Below, one piece after another: positions 50,964 to 63,215 of a stretch of DNA of 64,000 bases. How positions within the stretch are numbered: the first letter of the stretch is position 1; every line of letters begins with the position of its first letter. The position numbers were made by a program, and so were the translations under genes. This stretch comes from Candidatus Microbacterium phytovorans (GTDB taxonomy: Bacteria > Actinomycetota > Actinomycetes > Actinomycetales > Microbacteriaceae). The notes under the pieces were generated by a model that saw nothing but the letters and a program-made list of their open reading frames with translations, was not told where the DNA came from and searched no databases. The DNA lies in the NCBI GenBank assembly GCA_029202445.1, contig CP119321.1, forward strand, positions 930,001 to 994,000, in the 5' to 3' direction.

Positions 50964-51545
50964 CTACCGGCCTCCGGCGGGCCCGTCCACGGTGACGACG
51001 ATCGTCGCGAGCGACACAGGATCGTGCTCGCCGACATGCTGGTCTTCCTGACGCGCCCATCGATCCCAGTGGGGTCGGTAGCTGTCGCCGTCGCGCCGCA
51101 GCGCCCGCTGCTTCCTCAGCTCCGCAGGGGCTTCCACCCAGACGCGGACGTCACTCAGCTGAGCGGTCGCGGGGGTGAGGATGCCGGCCCCCTCCAGCAC
51201 CAAAGCGCGATCAGCTGCAACGTGCTCACACCCTGCGTCGGCGCTACGCTGCCAATCCCAGCGCTGCCACGTCCCGGACTCACCGCGCGAGAGCGGCTCG
51301 AGCAGGCCGCGACGCGCCCGATCGACGCCCTCGGCGAGCCCATCCCACCCCGGGTAGATGGCATCCAGGGCAACGATGTTCGCATCGAGGCGCCTGCCGA
51401 CGAGCTGCGCCAGGGTGGTCTTGCCCGCCCCTGATCGTCCATCGATGAGCACCACCGGTCGCGCGTACTGCCGTGCCGCGTGAACGATCGTGTCCGTCGC
51501 GGTGCTCAGCGCTTCGCCGGGATCGCTGTCAGCGCTTGAGCGCAC
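50964..51545 (-). CDS. P-loop nucleoside/uridine kinase-like protein
   Basis: 193 residues. Walker A IDGRSGAGKTTLAQ (about 35-48), Asp in IVALDAIYPGWDGLAEG, and ALVLEGAGILTPATAQLSDVRVWVEAP as the Walker B area with a lid RKQRALRRDGDSYRPHW. Similar proteins are annotated uridine kinase, but the substrate is not certain. GTG 51545 lies inside the end of the GerW-like gene (17-base overlap), so a shorter start is possible. Confidence 0.8.
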   Translation of the reverse strand: MRSSADSDPGEALSTATDTIVHAARQYARPVVLIDGRSGAGKTTLAQLVGRRLDANIVALDAIYPGWDGLAEGVDRARRGLLEPLSRGESGTWQRWDWQRSADAGCEHVAADRALVLEGAGILTPATAQLSDVRVWVEAPAELRKQRALRRDGDSYRPHWDRWARQEDQHVGEHDPVSLATIVVTVDGPAGGR

Positions 51546-51849
51546 GGAGGACGCGGCTCAGGGCTCGCCCGGCGACCCACAGCAGCGGAATGCCAATCGC
51601 GGCGAGTGACACCAGATTGGGCTCGAACCGCAGGTCGTCGCCCTTCCGCACGTACGCGCCGAGGGGTACCGCGACGCCACCGCCGCCGCCTCCCCCGTTG
51701 CCCTGGGTGTCCTCGCCGGCACCGAAGCCAGACCAGGACAATGCGACGGGAATCAGACGGATGCCGTCGACGTCTTGTTGTTCGCCGTACACGCTCGTGA
51801 CGCCGAGTGTAGCGGCCTGCTTGCCGAGTTCCAGTGCGAGGTTGGGCAT
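51529..51849 (-). CDS. GerW/YtfJ-family protein
   Basis: 106 residues. ATLGVTSVYGEQQDVDGIRLIPVALSWSGFGAGEDTQ, a seven-glycine run (GGGGGGG) and AVPLGAYVRKGDDLRFEPN match the GerW (YtfJ) family, first named for sporulation but common in non-sporing actinobacteria. A C-terminal helix LVSLAAIGIPLLWVAGRALSRVL may anchor it. TACGGT lies 6 bases before ATG 51849. Confidence 0.82.
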   Translation of the reverse strand: MPNLALELGKQAATLGVTSVYGEQQDVDGIRLIPVALSWSGFGAGEDTQGNGGGGGGGVAVPLGAYVRKGDDLRFEPNLVSLAAIGIPLLWVAGRALSRVLRALKR

Positions 51850-51855
51850 GCGTCC

Positions 51856-51861
51856 ACCGTA
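51856..51861 (-). promoter_or_regulatory. Leaderless -10 box of the GerW-like gene
   Basis: TACGGT, spacer GGACGC (6), ATG 51849. Confidence 0.5.
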
Positions 51862-51912
51862 GCCCCCGCGGGCGTCGAGCGCGCAGGGGGTTGCGCTCCG
51901 GCGCCCGACTGC

Positions 51913-53190
51913 TCAGCCGTCGACGTCGTCGTCGGCGTTCGCGGGCAGGCGTGGGTTCGTGGGAAGCGCGTTGACATCGCGCCGAGGACCGAGGACGCTC
52001 GCGCGCGTCACCACAGCGCGACCGAACCGGGCGCGCGCGCCATCGAGGGCCTCATCGACAGCACGCCAATCCGCGTCGTCGTCCCACAGCGCGAGCCCGC
52101 CGTCGCCGCTCGATCGCAGCTTCTCGCCACGCACGCCGATGAGGCGCACCGGCTGATCGACGGACAACTCGTCCAGCAGCCCGATCGCGATCTCCCCGAT
52201 GCGCTGTCCGACGTTGGTCGCCTCCGACGGGGTCACCGAGCGGGAAACCGTCGTGAAGTCCGCGTACCGCACCTTCACTGCGATCGTGCGGGCCTCCCAC
52301 CCGCCGGTGCGGAGCCGTACTGCGACGCGGTCGGACAGTCGGCGAAGCTCCGTCCTCAGTACCGCGGGGTCAATGACGTCCTCGAGAAACGTCTCCTCAT
52401 GCCCGACGCTCTTCTCGACGTGTACGGTCTCCACCTCGCGAGGGTCGATACCGTGCGCCAGCTGCCAGACCCGCTCTCCCATCGCCTGTCCCAGGGCGCG
52501 GTCCAGCACCGGACGCGGGGTCGCGATGACGTCGGCCACCCAACGGATGCCGCGGCTCTCCAGCGCTTCGGCAGCCTTCGGCCCCACGCCCCAGAGAGCG
52601 CGAACAGGACGAGCGGCGAGGAAGCGCTGCGTGTCGTCGTGCGGCACGATGAGAAGTCCATCGGGTTTGCTGAGCGTGGAGGCGATCTTCGCGACGTGCT
52701 TGGTAGACGCGACGCCGACACTGCAGGTGAGACCGGTCTTTGCTCGGACGCGTTCGCGCAGCATCACCGCGATGTGCCCCGGGCTGCCCCACAGGCGTCT
52801 CGCACCCCCGACGTCCAAGAAGGCCTCGTCGATGGACAGCGGCTCGACGAGAGGGGTGATCTCGTGGAAGATCCCCATGATCTCGCGCGACAGAGCGGAG
52901 TACCGCTCGAAGTGCGGAACGACCACGGTCGCGGTCGGGCAGAGCCGGAGCGCCTGAGCCACGGACATCGCCGCGCGCACGCCGAAACGCCTCGCCTCAT
53001 ACGACGCGCTCGCGACCACACCGCGACCTTCGACACCGCCGACGATGATCGGCTTCCCCCTCAGGGTGGGATCGTCGAGTACCTCGACGGACGCATAGAA
53101 CGCATCCATGTCGACGTGCAGTATCCGGGTGCCGGAGTCGTCCGCGCCTGGTGCGGAGACGATGCGCCCTGATCCGTCGCCGCGTCCCAT
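51913..53190 (-). CDS. dinB: DNA polymerase IV (Y family)
   Basis: 425 residues. Error-prone translesion polymerase. Palm motifs LHVDMDAFYASVE (D27) and SIDEAFLDV (D121, E122), helix-hairpin-helix LWGVGPKAAEALESRGI, and a little-finger domain. GAGAAT lies 6 bases before ATG 53190. No LexA box is recognised upstream. The last ~60 residues (ALWDDDADWRAVDEALDGARARFG...) look specific to Actinobacteria. Confidence 0.95.
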   Translation of the reverse strand: MGRGDGSGRIVSAPGADDSGTRILHVDMDAFYASVEVLDDPTLRGKPIIVGGVEGRGVVASASYEARRFGVRAAMSVAQALRLCPTATVVVPHFERYSALSREIMGIFHEITPLVEPLSIDEAFLDVGGARRLWGSPGHIAVMLRERVRAKTGLTCSVGVASTKHVAKIASTLSKPDGLLIVPHDDTQRFLAARPVRALWGVGPKAAEALESRGIRWVADVIATPRPVLDRALGQAMGERVWQLAHGIDPREVETVHVEKSVGHEETFLEDVIDPAVLRTELRRLSDRVAVRLRTGGWEARTIAVKVRYADFTTVSRSVTPSEATNVGQRIGEIAIGLLDELSVDQPVRLIGVRGEKLRSSGDGGLALWDDDADWRAVDEALDGARARFGRAVVTRASVLGPRRDVNALPTNPRLPANADDDVDG

Positions 53191-53241
53191 GTGCTCATTC
53201 TCGCGCAGACCGGGGACATCGCCCCCGGCCCGCGCAACAAC

Positions 53242-54771
53242 TCACTGTGCCGCGCGCTCGAGCACCAGTTCGCGCACGCGAGCGGCATCCGCCTGACCCC
53301 GCATGGCCTTCATGACCGCACCGATGACCGCGCCGGCTGCCTGGACCTTGCCGTCACGAATCTTCGCAAGGACGTCCGGCTGCGCGGCGAGGGCCTCATC
53401 GATCGCGGCGATGAGTGCTCCGTCGTCGGACACGACCGCCAGGCCCCGCGCGTCGACCACCGCCTGGGGCGATCCCTCGCCGTCGATGACGCCTTCGAGG
53501 ACCTGACGCGCGAGCTTGTCCGTCAGGGTGCCCTCGTCGACGAGGTGCTGAAGAGCGGCGACGTCGGACGGCGCGATCAGCGAGGTGGCCTCGACGCCGC
53601 GGCTGTTCGCGATGCGGGAGACCTCGCCGGTCCACCACTTGCGGGCCGCAGCCGGGCTGGCGCCCGCCGCCACGGTCGCGGCGACCTCCGCCAGGAGGCC
53701 ACCGTTGGCGACGTCCTGGAACTCGAGGTCGGTGAAGCCCCACTCGGACTTCAATCGACGCCGACGGGCGGCCGGAGCCTCCGGGAGCGCCGCGCGCAAC
53801 TCGGCGATCAGCTCATCCGAAGGCGCCACGGGGAGAAGATCCGGCTCCGGGAAGTAGCGGTAGTCGTCGGCATCCGACTTGGGTCGTCCCGGCGACGTGG
53901 TGCCGGTGTCCTCGTGCCAGTGCCGGGTCTCCTGCACGATCGACCCACCGGTCGCGAGGATGGCCGCCTGACGCTGGATCTCGTAGCGCACCGCCCGTTC
54001 GACGGAGCGCATGGAGTTGACGTTCTTGGTTTCCGTGCGGGTGCCCAGCGGAGGAAGCTCCTCCCCCTCGGCCACGCGCGGCCGCAGCGACACGTTCGCA
54101 TCGCAACGGAGGTTGCCGCGTTCCATGCGCGCTTCGGAGATCCCGAGCGACAGCACGATGTCGCGGATCGCCGCCACGTAGGCCTTCGCCACTTCCGGCG
54201 CCCGGCGGTCCGTGCCGAAGATGGGCTTGGTGACGATCTCGACGAGCGGCACACCCGCGCGGTTGTAGTCGACGAGCGAGTACTCGGCGCCCTGGATACG
54301 GCCGGTGGCACCACCGACGTGGGTGAGCTTGCCGGCATCCTCCTCCATATGGGCGCGCTCGATGGGAACCTCCACCAGCGTCCCGTCGGACAGCTCGATC
54401 TCGACGGACCCTTCGAACGCGATCGGCTCGTCATACTGCGAGATCTGATAGTTCTTCCCGAGATCCGGGTAGAAGTAGTTCTTGCGCGCGAAACGACTCG
54501 ACGGTGCGATCGAGCAGCCCAGGGCCAGACCCAGGCTGATGGAGTAGCGCACGGCCGTCTCGTTCACCACCGGCAGCGACCCGGGCAGTCCCATGTCGAC
54601 CGGCGCCACGAGCGTGTTGGGCGCCGCGTCGTGATGCGCGGGATGCGCCGGGTTGCCAGCGGACGAGAACATCTTCGTCGCGGTGTTGAGCTCGACGTGC
54701 ACTTCGAAACCGAGCACGGGCTCGTAGCGCTCCAGCGCCTCTTCGAAGTCCATCAGGGCAGCCTTCGCCAT
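53242..54771 (-). CDS. gatB: Asp-tRNA(Asn)/Glu-tRNA(Gln) amidotransferase subunit B
   Basis: 509 residues. It binds misacylated tRNA, activates the side-chain carboxyl with ATP and channels ammonia. It opens with [45 protein letters not shown], and [12 protein letters not shown] are GatB signatures. The C-terminal YqeY-like tail domain is complete. ATG 54771 overlaps the gatA stop (ATGA). Third gene of gatCAB. Confidence 0.97.
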   Translation of the reverse strand: MAKAALMDFEEALERYEPVLGFEVHVELNTATKMFSSAGNPAHPAHHDAAPNTLVAPVDMGLPGSLPVVNETAVRYSISLGLALGCSIAPSSRFARKNYFYPDLGKNYQISQYDEPIAFEGSVEIELSDGTLVEVPIERAHMEEDAGKLTHVGGATGRIQGAEYSLVDYNRAGVPLVEIVTKPIFGTDRRAPEVAKAYVAAIRDIVLSLGISEARMERGNLRCDANVSLRPRVAEGEELPPLGTRTETKNVNSMRSVERAVRYEIQRQAAILATGGSIVQETRHWHEDTGTTSPGRPKSDADDYRYFPEPDLLPVAPSDELIAELRAALPEAPAARRRRLKSEWGFTDLEFQDVANGGLLAEVAATVAAGASPAAARKWWTGEVSRIANSRGVEATSLIAPSDVAALQHLVDEGTLTDKLARQVLEGVIDGEGSPQAVVDARGLAVVSDDGALIAAIDEALAAQPDVLAKIRDGKVQAAGAVIGAVMKAMRGQADAARVRELVLERAAQ

Positions 54772-56294
54772 CAGCGCGCCCCTCCTTCCGTGCCGAGGGC
54801 GGGAGCCCTGTCCAGGAGCGGGCCGCCCCACTGATCGACCAGCAACGCCTCGAGGGCCGCCCCGACGCGATACAGACGTGCGTCTTCGCGCGCGGGGGCG
54901 AGGAACTGGATGCCGACCGGCAGTCCGTCCTCTTCCGACAGGCCCGACGGGAGGGAGATCCCGGGGACCCCTGCCAGGTTGGCGGGGATGGTCGTCACGT
55001 CGTTGAGGTACATCTGCAGCGGGTCGTCGATCTTCTCCCCGAGGCGGAACGCCGTCGTGGGTGCAGAGGGCGTCGCGATGACATCGACCTTCCCGAACGC
55101 CGCGTCGAAGTCGCGCTGGATGAGGGTGCGCACCTTCTGGGCGCTGCCGTAGTACGCGTCGTAGTAGCCCGCCGACAGGGCGTAGGTGCCCAGAATGATC
55201 CTGCGCTTCACCTCGTCGCCGAACCCCGCGTCGCGCGTGACGGCCATGACGTCTTCGACCGTGCCGCCCGGAACATCGACGCGCATCCCGAAACGCACGG
55301 AGTCGAACTTCGCGAGGTTGCTCGAGGCCTCGGCCGGGAGGATGAGGTAGTAGGCGGCCACGCCGTACTCGAAGTGCGGCGCGCTGATCTCGACGATCTC
55401 GGCACCGTGAGCCTCCAGCAGGGCGAGCGCGGCGCGGAACGACGCGGACACACCCGACTGGAAGCCGGAGTCGGGGAGCTCGGTGATGACGCCGACGCGC
55501 AGGCCCCGCAGAACCTCACCCGATGCGCCCTCACGAGCAGCGGCGGCAAACGACGGCCAGCGCTGCGCGAGCGACGTCGAATCGTGGGGGTCGTGGCCGC
55601 CGATCACATCGTGCAAGAGAGCGGAGTCCAAGACGGTGCGAGAGACCGGACCGACCTGGTCGAGGCTGGATGCCAGGGCGATCGCCCCGAAGCGGCTCAC
55701 ACCGCCGTAGGTGGGCTTGAGCCCGACGGTTCCGGTGACGTGAGCCGGTTGGCGGATCGAGCCGCCCGTGTCCGATCCCAGTGCGAGCGGGGCCTCGAAA
55801 GCGGCAACGGCGGCAGCGGACCCGCCGCCCGAGCCTCCCGGGATGCGGTCCAGGTCCCACGGGTTCCGCGTCGGGCCGTATGCCGAGTGCTCCGTGGAAG
55901 AGCCCATGGCGAACTCGTCCATGTTGGTCTTGCCGAGGGGTACGAGCCCTGCGGCGCGCGAGCGCGCGACCACGGTGGCGTCGTACGGCGACATGTACCC
56001 CTCGAGAATGCGGGAGCCACTCGTGGACGGCATGTCGGTCGTCACGAGGACATCCTTCACGGCGAGCGGTATGCCGGCGAGCTCGCCGAGATGCTCCCCC
56101 GCCGCACGGCGGCGATCGACGTCGGCGGCCGCGTCGAGCGCGTGGGCGTTGACGTGAAGGAAGGCGTGCACGTCGCCGTCGACGGCGGCGATCCTCTCCA
56201 GGTGGGCGCGTGTCGCCTCGACACTCGAGACTTCGCCCGCCGTAAGTCGGGCCGACAGGTCGGCGGCGGTCAGTCGAGTCAGGTCGTCGCTCAC
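54771..56294 (-). CDS. gatA: Asp-tRNA(Asn)/Glu-tRNA(Gln) amidotransferase subunit A
   Basis: 507 residues, amidase-signature enzyme that frees ammonia from glutamine. The Ser-cisSer-Lys triad is K80 (AVKDV), S155 (PGGSGGGSA) and S179 ([11 protein letters not shown]), matching the spacing of characterised GatA. GTG 56294 overlaps the gatC stop as GTGA. A longer upstream frame exists but would lie in gatC. Confidence 0.97.
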   Translation of the reverse strand: MSDDLTRLTAADLSARLTAGEVSSVEATRAHLERIAAVDGDVHAFLHVNAHALDAAADVDRRRAAGEHLGELAGIPLAVKDVLVTTDMPSTSGSRILEGYMSPYDATVVARSRAAGLVPLGKTNMDEFAMGSSTEHSAYGPTRNPWDLDRIPGGSGGGSAAAVAAFEAPLALGSDTGGSIRQPAHVTGTVGLKPTYGGVSRFGAIALASSLDQVGPVSRTVLDSALLHDVIGGHDPHDSTSLAQRWPSFAAAAREGASGEVLRGLRVGVITELPDSGFQSGVSASFRAALALLEAHGAEIVEISAPHFEYGVAAYYLILPAEASSNLAKFDSVRFGMRVDVPGGTVEDVMAVTRDAGFGDEVKRRIILGTYALSAGYYDAYYGSAQKVRTLIQRDFDAAFGKVDVIATPSAPTTAFRLGEKIDDPLQMYLNDVTTIPANLAGVPGISLPSGLSEEDGLPVGIQFLAPAREDARLYRVGAALEALLVDQWGGPLLDRAPALGTEGGAR

Positions 56295-56590
56295 TGCTCT
56301 TCCCCCAGGATCGCGGTGACGCGGAAGCGTCCATCGGCGGAGTCCGGCGCGTTCTGCAGCACCTGATCGACGGTGAGCATGTCGCCCTCCGTATCGGCGC
56401 GGTACACGTTCTCGAGCGGGATCGGGTGGCTCGTCGCGGGGACGTCCGCCGTCGCGACTTCCGACACCTTCGCGATGTTGTCGACGATCACGGTGAGCTG
56501 CCCGGTAAGGCGGTCCACCTCCTCGTCGCTCAGCTGGATGCGGGCGAGTACGCCGAGATGGCGCACGAGATCTGGGCTGATTTCCGACAC
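56291..56590 (-). CDS. gatC: Asp-tRNA(Asn)/Glu-tRNA(Gln) amidotransferase subunit C
   Basis: 99 residues, the small belt subunit holding GatA and GatB together: [29 protein letters not shown] and [22 protein letters not shown] 56590 sits 6 bases after TAGACT and has no ribosome site, so the gatCAB mRNA is probably leaderless. Confidence 0.95.
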   Translation of the reverse strand: MSEISPDLVRHLGVLARIQLSDEEVDRLTGQLTVIVDNIAKVSEVATADVPATSHPIPLENVYRADTEGDMLTVDQVLQNAPDSADGRFRVTAILGEEQ

Positions 56591-56596
56591 CCCGAC

Positions 56597-56602
56597 AGTC
56601 TA
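56597..56602 (-). promoter_or_regulatory. Leaderless -10 box of gatCAB
   Basis: TAGACT, spacer GTCGGG (6), GTG 56590. Confidence 0.6.
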
Positions 56603-56683
56603 GTTGTGGCTCGCAGCGCACCCGTGCCGACCGGTCTGCGCCACCTCCGGCCCAGGCGGGGTGTGTCCACCCGGGCGCAGCCG

Positions 56684-56689
56684 TAGGCT
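56684..56689 (+). promoter_or_regulatory. Leaderless -10 box of the acyl-CoA ligase gene
   Basis: TAGGCT, spacer GAGCGC (6), GTG 56696. Confidence 0.6.
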
Positions 56690-56695
56690 GAGCGC

Positions 56696-58408
56696 GTGAC
56701 GACCGCTTATGAGCCTGCCCGACCATGGATCGCCAGCTACGCACCGGGCGTGCCAGAAGATCTCGCACCCGTCTCGGGGTCGCTGGTCGACATCGTCGCG
56801 GCGTCTGCACGCGACTACCCGGATGCCACTGCGCTCCAGTTCTTCGGTCGCGACACCACGTACCGGGAACTGCAGCACGCGATCGACCGGGCCGCCGCGG
56901 GGCTCAAAGCCCTGGGGGTGGGTGCCGGCGACCCCGTCGCGATCGTGCTCCCCAACTGTCCCCAACACATCATCGCCTTCTACGCGATCCTGCGTCTGGG
57001 CGCCGTCGCCGTGGAGCACAATCCCCTCTACACCCCCCGTGAGATGCGCAAGCAGTTCGAGGACCACGGTGCGAAGACGGCGATCGTATGGAGCAAGGCG
57101 GTCGAAACGGTCCAGCAGTTCCCCGCTGACATCGCCGTGCGAAACCTGGTGAGCGTCGACATCACGGAGGCGATGCCGCTCTCCCTGCGGTTGGCGCTTC
57201 GTCTGCCCGTCTCCAAGGCGCGTGAGTCGCGCGCGGCGCTGACCTCTCGCGTGAAGGGCGCGGTGCCGTGGGACCGGCTCGTCCGCACATCGCCCCTCCC
57301 CGCGGGCCATCCCTCGCCGCAGACCGACGATCTTGCGATCATCCAGTACACGAGCGGCACCACCGGCACGCCGAAGGGGGCGATGCTCACCCATCGCAAC
57401 CTGCTCTCGAACGCAGCTCAGGCCCGCGCATGGGTGCCGTCGATCCGACGCGGGCCGGGCTGCGTGGTGTACGCGGTTCTGCCCATGTTCCACGCGTACG
57501 GGCTCACGCTGTGCGTCGCCTTCGCGATGTCGATGGGTGCACGACTCGTGCTGTTCCCCCGCTTCGATCCGGACATGGTGCTGGCCGTCACTCGAAAGCA
57601 CCCGGCGACTTTCCTCCCGCTCGTGCCACCGATCGCGTCGAGGCTGCTCGCGGCGGCCAAGGAAGCCGGCGTCTCACTGCAGGGCACCGAGGTGGCCATC
57701 TCCGGAGCGATGGCGCTGCCGCACGAGGTGGTCGTGCCCTTCGAGAAGGAGACCGGAGGCTATCTCGTCGAGGGCTACGGACTGTCCGAGTGCTCCCCCG
57801 TGCTCATCGCGAATCCCGTTGCCGATCATCGCGTTCCCGGGACCGTCGGTCTTCCGCTGCCGGGAACGGAATGCCGAGTCGTCGATCCGGACGATCCCAC
57901 CCGCGATGTGCCCGCCGGCGATCGCGGCGAGCTGCTCGTCCGCGGGCCCCAAGTGTTCTCCGGCTACTACGGCAAGCCCGAGGAGACCGACGCCGTGTTC
58001 GTCGATGACTGGTTCCGCACGGGCGACATCGTGACGATCGATGAGGCAGGCTTCGTCCGCATCGTCGACCGCATCAAGGAGCTCATCATCACGGGCGGCT
58101 TCAACGTGGCTCCGACCGAGGTCGAGAATGCGCTGCGCCAGCATCCGCAGGTGGAGGATGCCGCTGTGGTCGGCCTCCCCAGCGAGCATTCGGGCGAGGA
58201 AGTCGTCGCGGCCGTCGTTCTGGTGCCCGGCGTCTCCTCGCCGGACATCGACGGCATCCGCGAGTTCGTCCGGAGCGTACTCACGCCGTACAAGGTCCCC
58301 CGGCGGGTGTTCGTCGTGGATGAGCTTCCGAAGTCGCTCATCGGAAAGGTGCTGCGACGCCAGGTCAAAGAGTCGCTGCTCCGGCTGTCGCAGCCGGACG
58401 GACACTGA
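56696..58408 (+). CDS. Long-chain-fatty-acid-CoA ligase (FadD-like)
   Basis: 570 residues, ANL superfamily. AMP-binding motif [30 protein letters not shown] (A5), [39 protein letters not shown] (A7-A8) and the A10 Lys in [11 protein letters not shown] are all present. It activates fatty acids to acyl-CoA for lipid synthesis or beta-oxidation; chain-length preference cannot be read. Converges on ligA with a 6-base gap. Confidence 0.93.
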   Translation: MTTAYEPARPWIASYAPGVPEDLAPVSGSLVDIVAASARDYPDATALQFFGRDTTYRELQHAIDRAAAGLKALGVGAGDPVAIVLPNCPQHIIAFYAILRLGAVAVEHNPLYTPREMRKQFEDHGAKTAIVWSKAVETVQQFPADIAVRNLVSVDITEAMPLSLRLALRLPVSKARESRAALTSRVKGAVPWDRLVRTSPLPAGHPSPQTDDLAIIQYTSGTTGTPKGAMLTHRNLLSNAAQARAWVPSIRRGPGCVVYAVLPMFHAYGLTLCVAFAMSMGARLVLFPRFDPDMVLAVTRKHPATFLPLVPPIASRLLAAAKEAGVSLQGTEVAISGAMALPHEVVVPFEKETGGYLVEGYGLSECSPVLIANPVADHRVPGTVGLPLPGTECRVVDPDDPTRDVPAGDRGELLVRGPQVFSGYYGKPEETDAVFVDDWFRTGDIVTIDEAGFVRIVDRIKELIITGGFNVAPTEVENALRQHPQVEDAAVVGLPSEHSGEEVVAAVVLVPGVSSPDIDGIREFVRSVLTPYKVPRRVFVVDELPKSLIGKVLRRQVKESLLRLSQPDGH

Positions 58409-58414
58409 TCGAGG

Positions 58415-60781
<2,367 letters not shown>

Positions 60782-60825
60782 GGAGCGACCACCGACACGC
60801 GCCTCGGGGCTGTGCGCGCCGGATG

Positions 60826-61923
60826 TCACGCGTCGACCGGCACCGCTGAGACGGTCCGATCGATCGTGAACTGCCCGATGACGCGCGTTCCCGCGTACAG
60901 GACGGCCGTCTGGCCGGGCGCGACGCCCTCGAACGGGACATCGGGCCGAACCGTCACGTCGCCGTGCTCGATGACCGCCTGCGCCGGGACCGGGTCGGCG
61001 TGGGCGCGGATCTGGACGTCGCACGCGAATGAGTCCGACGCCGGGGGGTTTCCCGCCCAGCTGTACCGGGCGCCCGCGATCTCCGCCGTCGCGAGCGCCT
61101 CCTTCGGGCCGACGACGACCGTGTTGGAGACGGGACGCACTTCCAGCACGAAGCGCGGCTTGCCATCGGAAGCGGGGACCCCGAGCGAGAGGCCTCGACG
61201 CTGCCCGATGGTGAATGCGTGCGCACCCTCGTGAGTGCCCACCACAGCGCCCGACCGATCGACCACCTCTCCGCTGGCCGTGCCCACCCTCTCGGCGAGC
61301 CAGCCGCGGGTGTCGCCGTCGGGAATGAAGCAGATGTCGTGGCTGTCGGGCTTCTGGGCCACGGTGAGGCCGCGTTCGGCGGCTTCGGCGCGCACGAGCG
61401 CCTTCGTCGGCGTCTCGCCGAGGGGGAAGTAGGTGTGAGCGAGCTGTTCTGCCGTCAAGACGCCCAGGACGTACGACTGGTCTTTCGCGGCATCCGATGC
61501 GCGATGCAGTTCGCGTCCCTCCGGACCGTCCACCAGGAGCGCATAGTGTCCCGTGCAGACCGCATCGAATCCGAGCTCGACAGCGCGCTCGAGAAGGGCG
61601 GCGAACTTGATCTTCTCGTTGCAGCGCATGCACGGGTTCGGCGTGCGTCCCGCGCGATACTCCGATACGAAGTCCTCGATGACGTCGTCGCGAAAGCGTT
61701 CGGAGAAGTCCCACACGTAGAAGGGGATGCCGAGACGATCCGCGGCACGGCGGGCGTCCATAGCATCCTCGATGGTGCAGCATCCCCGGCTTCCCGTGCG
61801 CAACGTGCCGCCGGCGCGAGAGAGCGCCAGGTGCACGCCGACGACGTCGTGGCCGGCATCGACGGCACGCGCCGCGGCGACGGCCGAATCGACGCCGCCG
61901 CTCATGGCCGCCAAGATCCTCAT
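60826..61923 (-). CDS. mnmA: tRNA-specific 2-thiouridylase
   Basis: 365 residues. It puts sulfur on U34 of Lys, Glu and Gln tRNAs. PP-loop [13 protein letters not shown] near the start; [16 protein letters not shown] gives catalytic C98 (C101 next to it); the second active Cys is C198 in [11 protein letters not shown]. Sulfur is probably supplied by the cysteine desulfurase encoded just upstream (stop at 61979). ATG 61923 has its own leaderless -10 TAGACT. Confidence 0.96.
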   Translation of the reverse strand: MRILAAMSGGVDSAVAAARAVDAGHDVVGVHLALSRAGGTLRTGSRGCCTIEDAMDARRAADRLGIPFYVWDFSERFRDDVIEDFVSEYRAGRTPNPCMRCNEKIKFAALLERAVELGFDAVCTGHYALLVDGPEGRELHRASDAAKDQSYVLGVLTAEQLAHTYFPLGETPTKALVRAEAAERGLTVAQKPDSHDICFIPDGDTRGWLAERVGTASGEVVDRSGAVVGTHEGAHAFTIGQRRGLSLGVPASDGKPRFVLEVRPVSNTVVVGPKEALATAEIAGARYSWAGNPPASDSFACDVQIRAHADPVPAQAVIEHGDVTVRPDVPFEGVAPGQTAVLYAGTRVIGQFTIDRTVSAVPVDA

Positions 61924-61929
61924 CGCACC

Positions 61930-61935
61930 AGTCTA
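61930..61935 (-). promoter_or_regulatory. Leaderless -10 box of mnmA
   Basis: TAGACT, spacer GGTGCG (6), ATG 61923. It makes mnmA expression separable from the cysteine desulfurase gene. Confidence 0.6.
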
Positions 61936-61978
61936 CGAAACGACAGCCGGGACCGGCCCGAGAAGTGTGATGGGCAGC

Positions 61979-63148
61979 TCAACGGGAGGCGGCTGCCGAC
62001 GCACGACGATACGCGTCGGGCATCGCCTCGACGAGGGCGGCGACATCCGCCTCCGTCGACGTACGCCCGAGCGTGAATCGGAGCACAGAGCGGGCGGCGT
62101 CCTCGTCGCGGCCGAGGGCCCGCACGACGTGCGAAGGCTCCGCCACTCCCGCCTGACACGCCGACCCGGTGGAGACGAAAAGGCCCTGTTGGTCGAGGAG
62201 GAACAGCAGCGTTTCACCGCGCGCGCCGGGGAACAGCAGGTGCGCGTTGCCCGGAAGCCTGCTTTCCGGGTCGCCCAGCAGTTCTGCGGCCGGCACCGCC
62301 GTGAGGATACCGTCGACGAGGGTACGTCGCAGCGCGGTCAGCCGCGCCGTCTCGACCTCGCGCGCCGCTGCGGTGGCCGTCAATGCAGCCGCGAGCGCCG
62401 CGGCGCCCGCGACATCCTGGGTGCCCGATCGAAGGCCGCGCTGCTGTCCTCCCCCGTGAACGAGCGGCGAGAGACGCGCGTAGCGAGACACCACGAGCGC
62501 GCCCGTGCCCACCGGGGCGCCGACCTTATGGCCGGAGATGCTGAGGGTCGCGAGCCCGTCGGCTCCACGGGCGTCGCCACGCCATTCGGCGAAGCGGATG
62601 TCCACCGACTCCGCCGCACCGACCGCATCGAGATGGAGGGGGACGCCCGCAGCCGTCGCGGCCGTGGCGAGGGCGGGCCCGTCCGATACGGTGCCGACCT
62701 CGTTGTTGGCGAGGAGCGCGGTCGCGAGCGCCGCGCCCGGAAGCGCTTGTGTGAACGCATCCACGGGGATCTCGCCGTTGACCGACAGCGGCACCGTGCG
62801 GACGCCAGCGCCCTGCGCCGTCTGGAGCCACTCGACGGCATCCATCGTGGCGTGATGCTCGCCCTCGGGAAGCACGATGTCGACCGCGCCCGCCCGTCGC
62901 GACCACCATCCGCCTTTGATGGCGAGATTGATCGATTCCGTCCCGCCGGACGTGAAGACCACCTCGATGGGGTCGCAGCACAGGACGAGCGCGACGCGCT
63001 CCCGAGCCTCCTCGAGGATGCGTCGCGCCTCCTGTCCGGCACCGTGCACCGACGACGCGTTGCCGACCACCTCGGCGGCGGCGAGCCACGCGTCCCGCGA
63101 CTCGGGCCGCAGCGGGGTCGTCGCCGCGTGATCGAAGTACGACGTCAC
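61979..63148 (-). CDS. Cysteine desulfurase (NifS/IscS-like)
   Basis: 389 residues, fold-type I PLP enzyme turning Cys into Ala and a persulfide. YFDHAATTPLRPE start, HHATMDAVEW, PLP Lys208 in SGHKVGAP and the persulfide Cys331 in STGSACQAG. The 12-residue loop around the Cys is of the NifS/IscS (group I) kind. GTG 63148 has AAGGA 6 bases upstream. The gene precedes mnmA, so thio-tRNA synthesis is its likely outlet. Confidence 0.94.
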   Translation of the reverse strand: MTSYFDHAATTPLRPESRDAWLAAAEVVGNASSVHGAGQEARRILEEARERVALVLCCDPIEVVFTSGGTESINLAIKGGWWSRRAGAVDIVLPEGEHHATMDAVEWLQTAQGAGVRTVPLSVNGEIPVDAFTQALPGAALATALLANNEVGTVSDGPALATAATAAGVPLHLDAVGAAESVDIRFAEWRGDARGADGLATLSISGHKVGAPVGTGALVVSRYARLSPLVHGGGQQRGLRSGTQDVAGAAALAAALTATAAAREVETARLTALRRTLVDGILTAVPAAELLGDPESRLPGNAHLLFPGARGETLLFLLDQQGLFVSTGSACQAGVAEPSHVVRALGRDEDAARSVLRFTLGRTSTEADVAALVEAMPDAYRRASAAASR

Positions 63149-63202
63149 CGTGTGTCCTTCCCGTGCGGCCCTTTGCAGCAAAGGATTCCGCGTCAGCCTT
63201 AC

Positions 63203-63208
63203 TACTGT
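63203..63208 (+). promoter_or_regulatory. Leaderless -10 box of glgX
   Basis: TACTGT, spacer AGATCGC (7), ATG 63216. Confidence 0.5.
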
Positions 63209-63215
63209 AGATCGC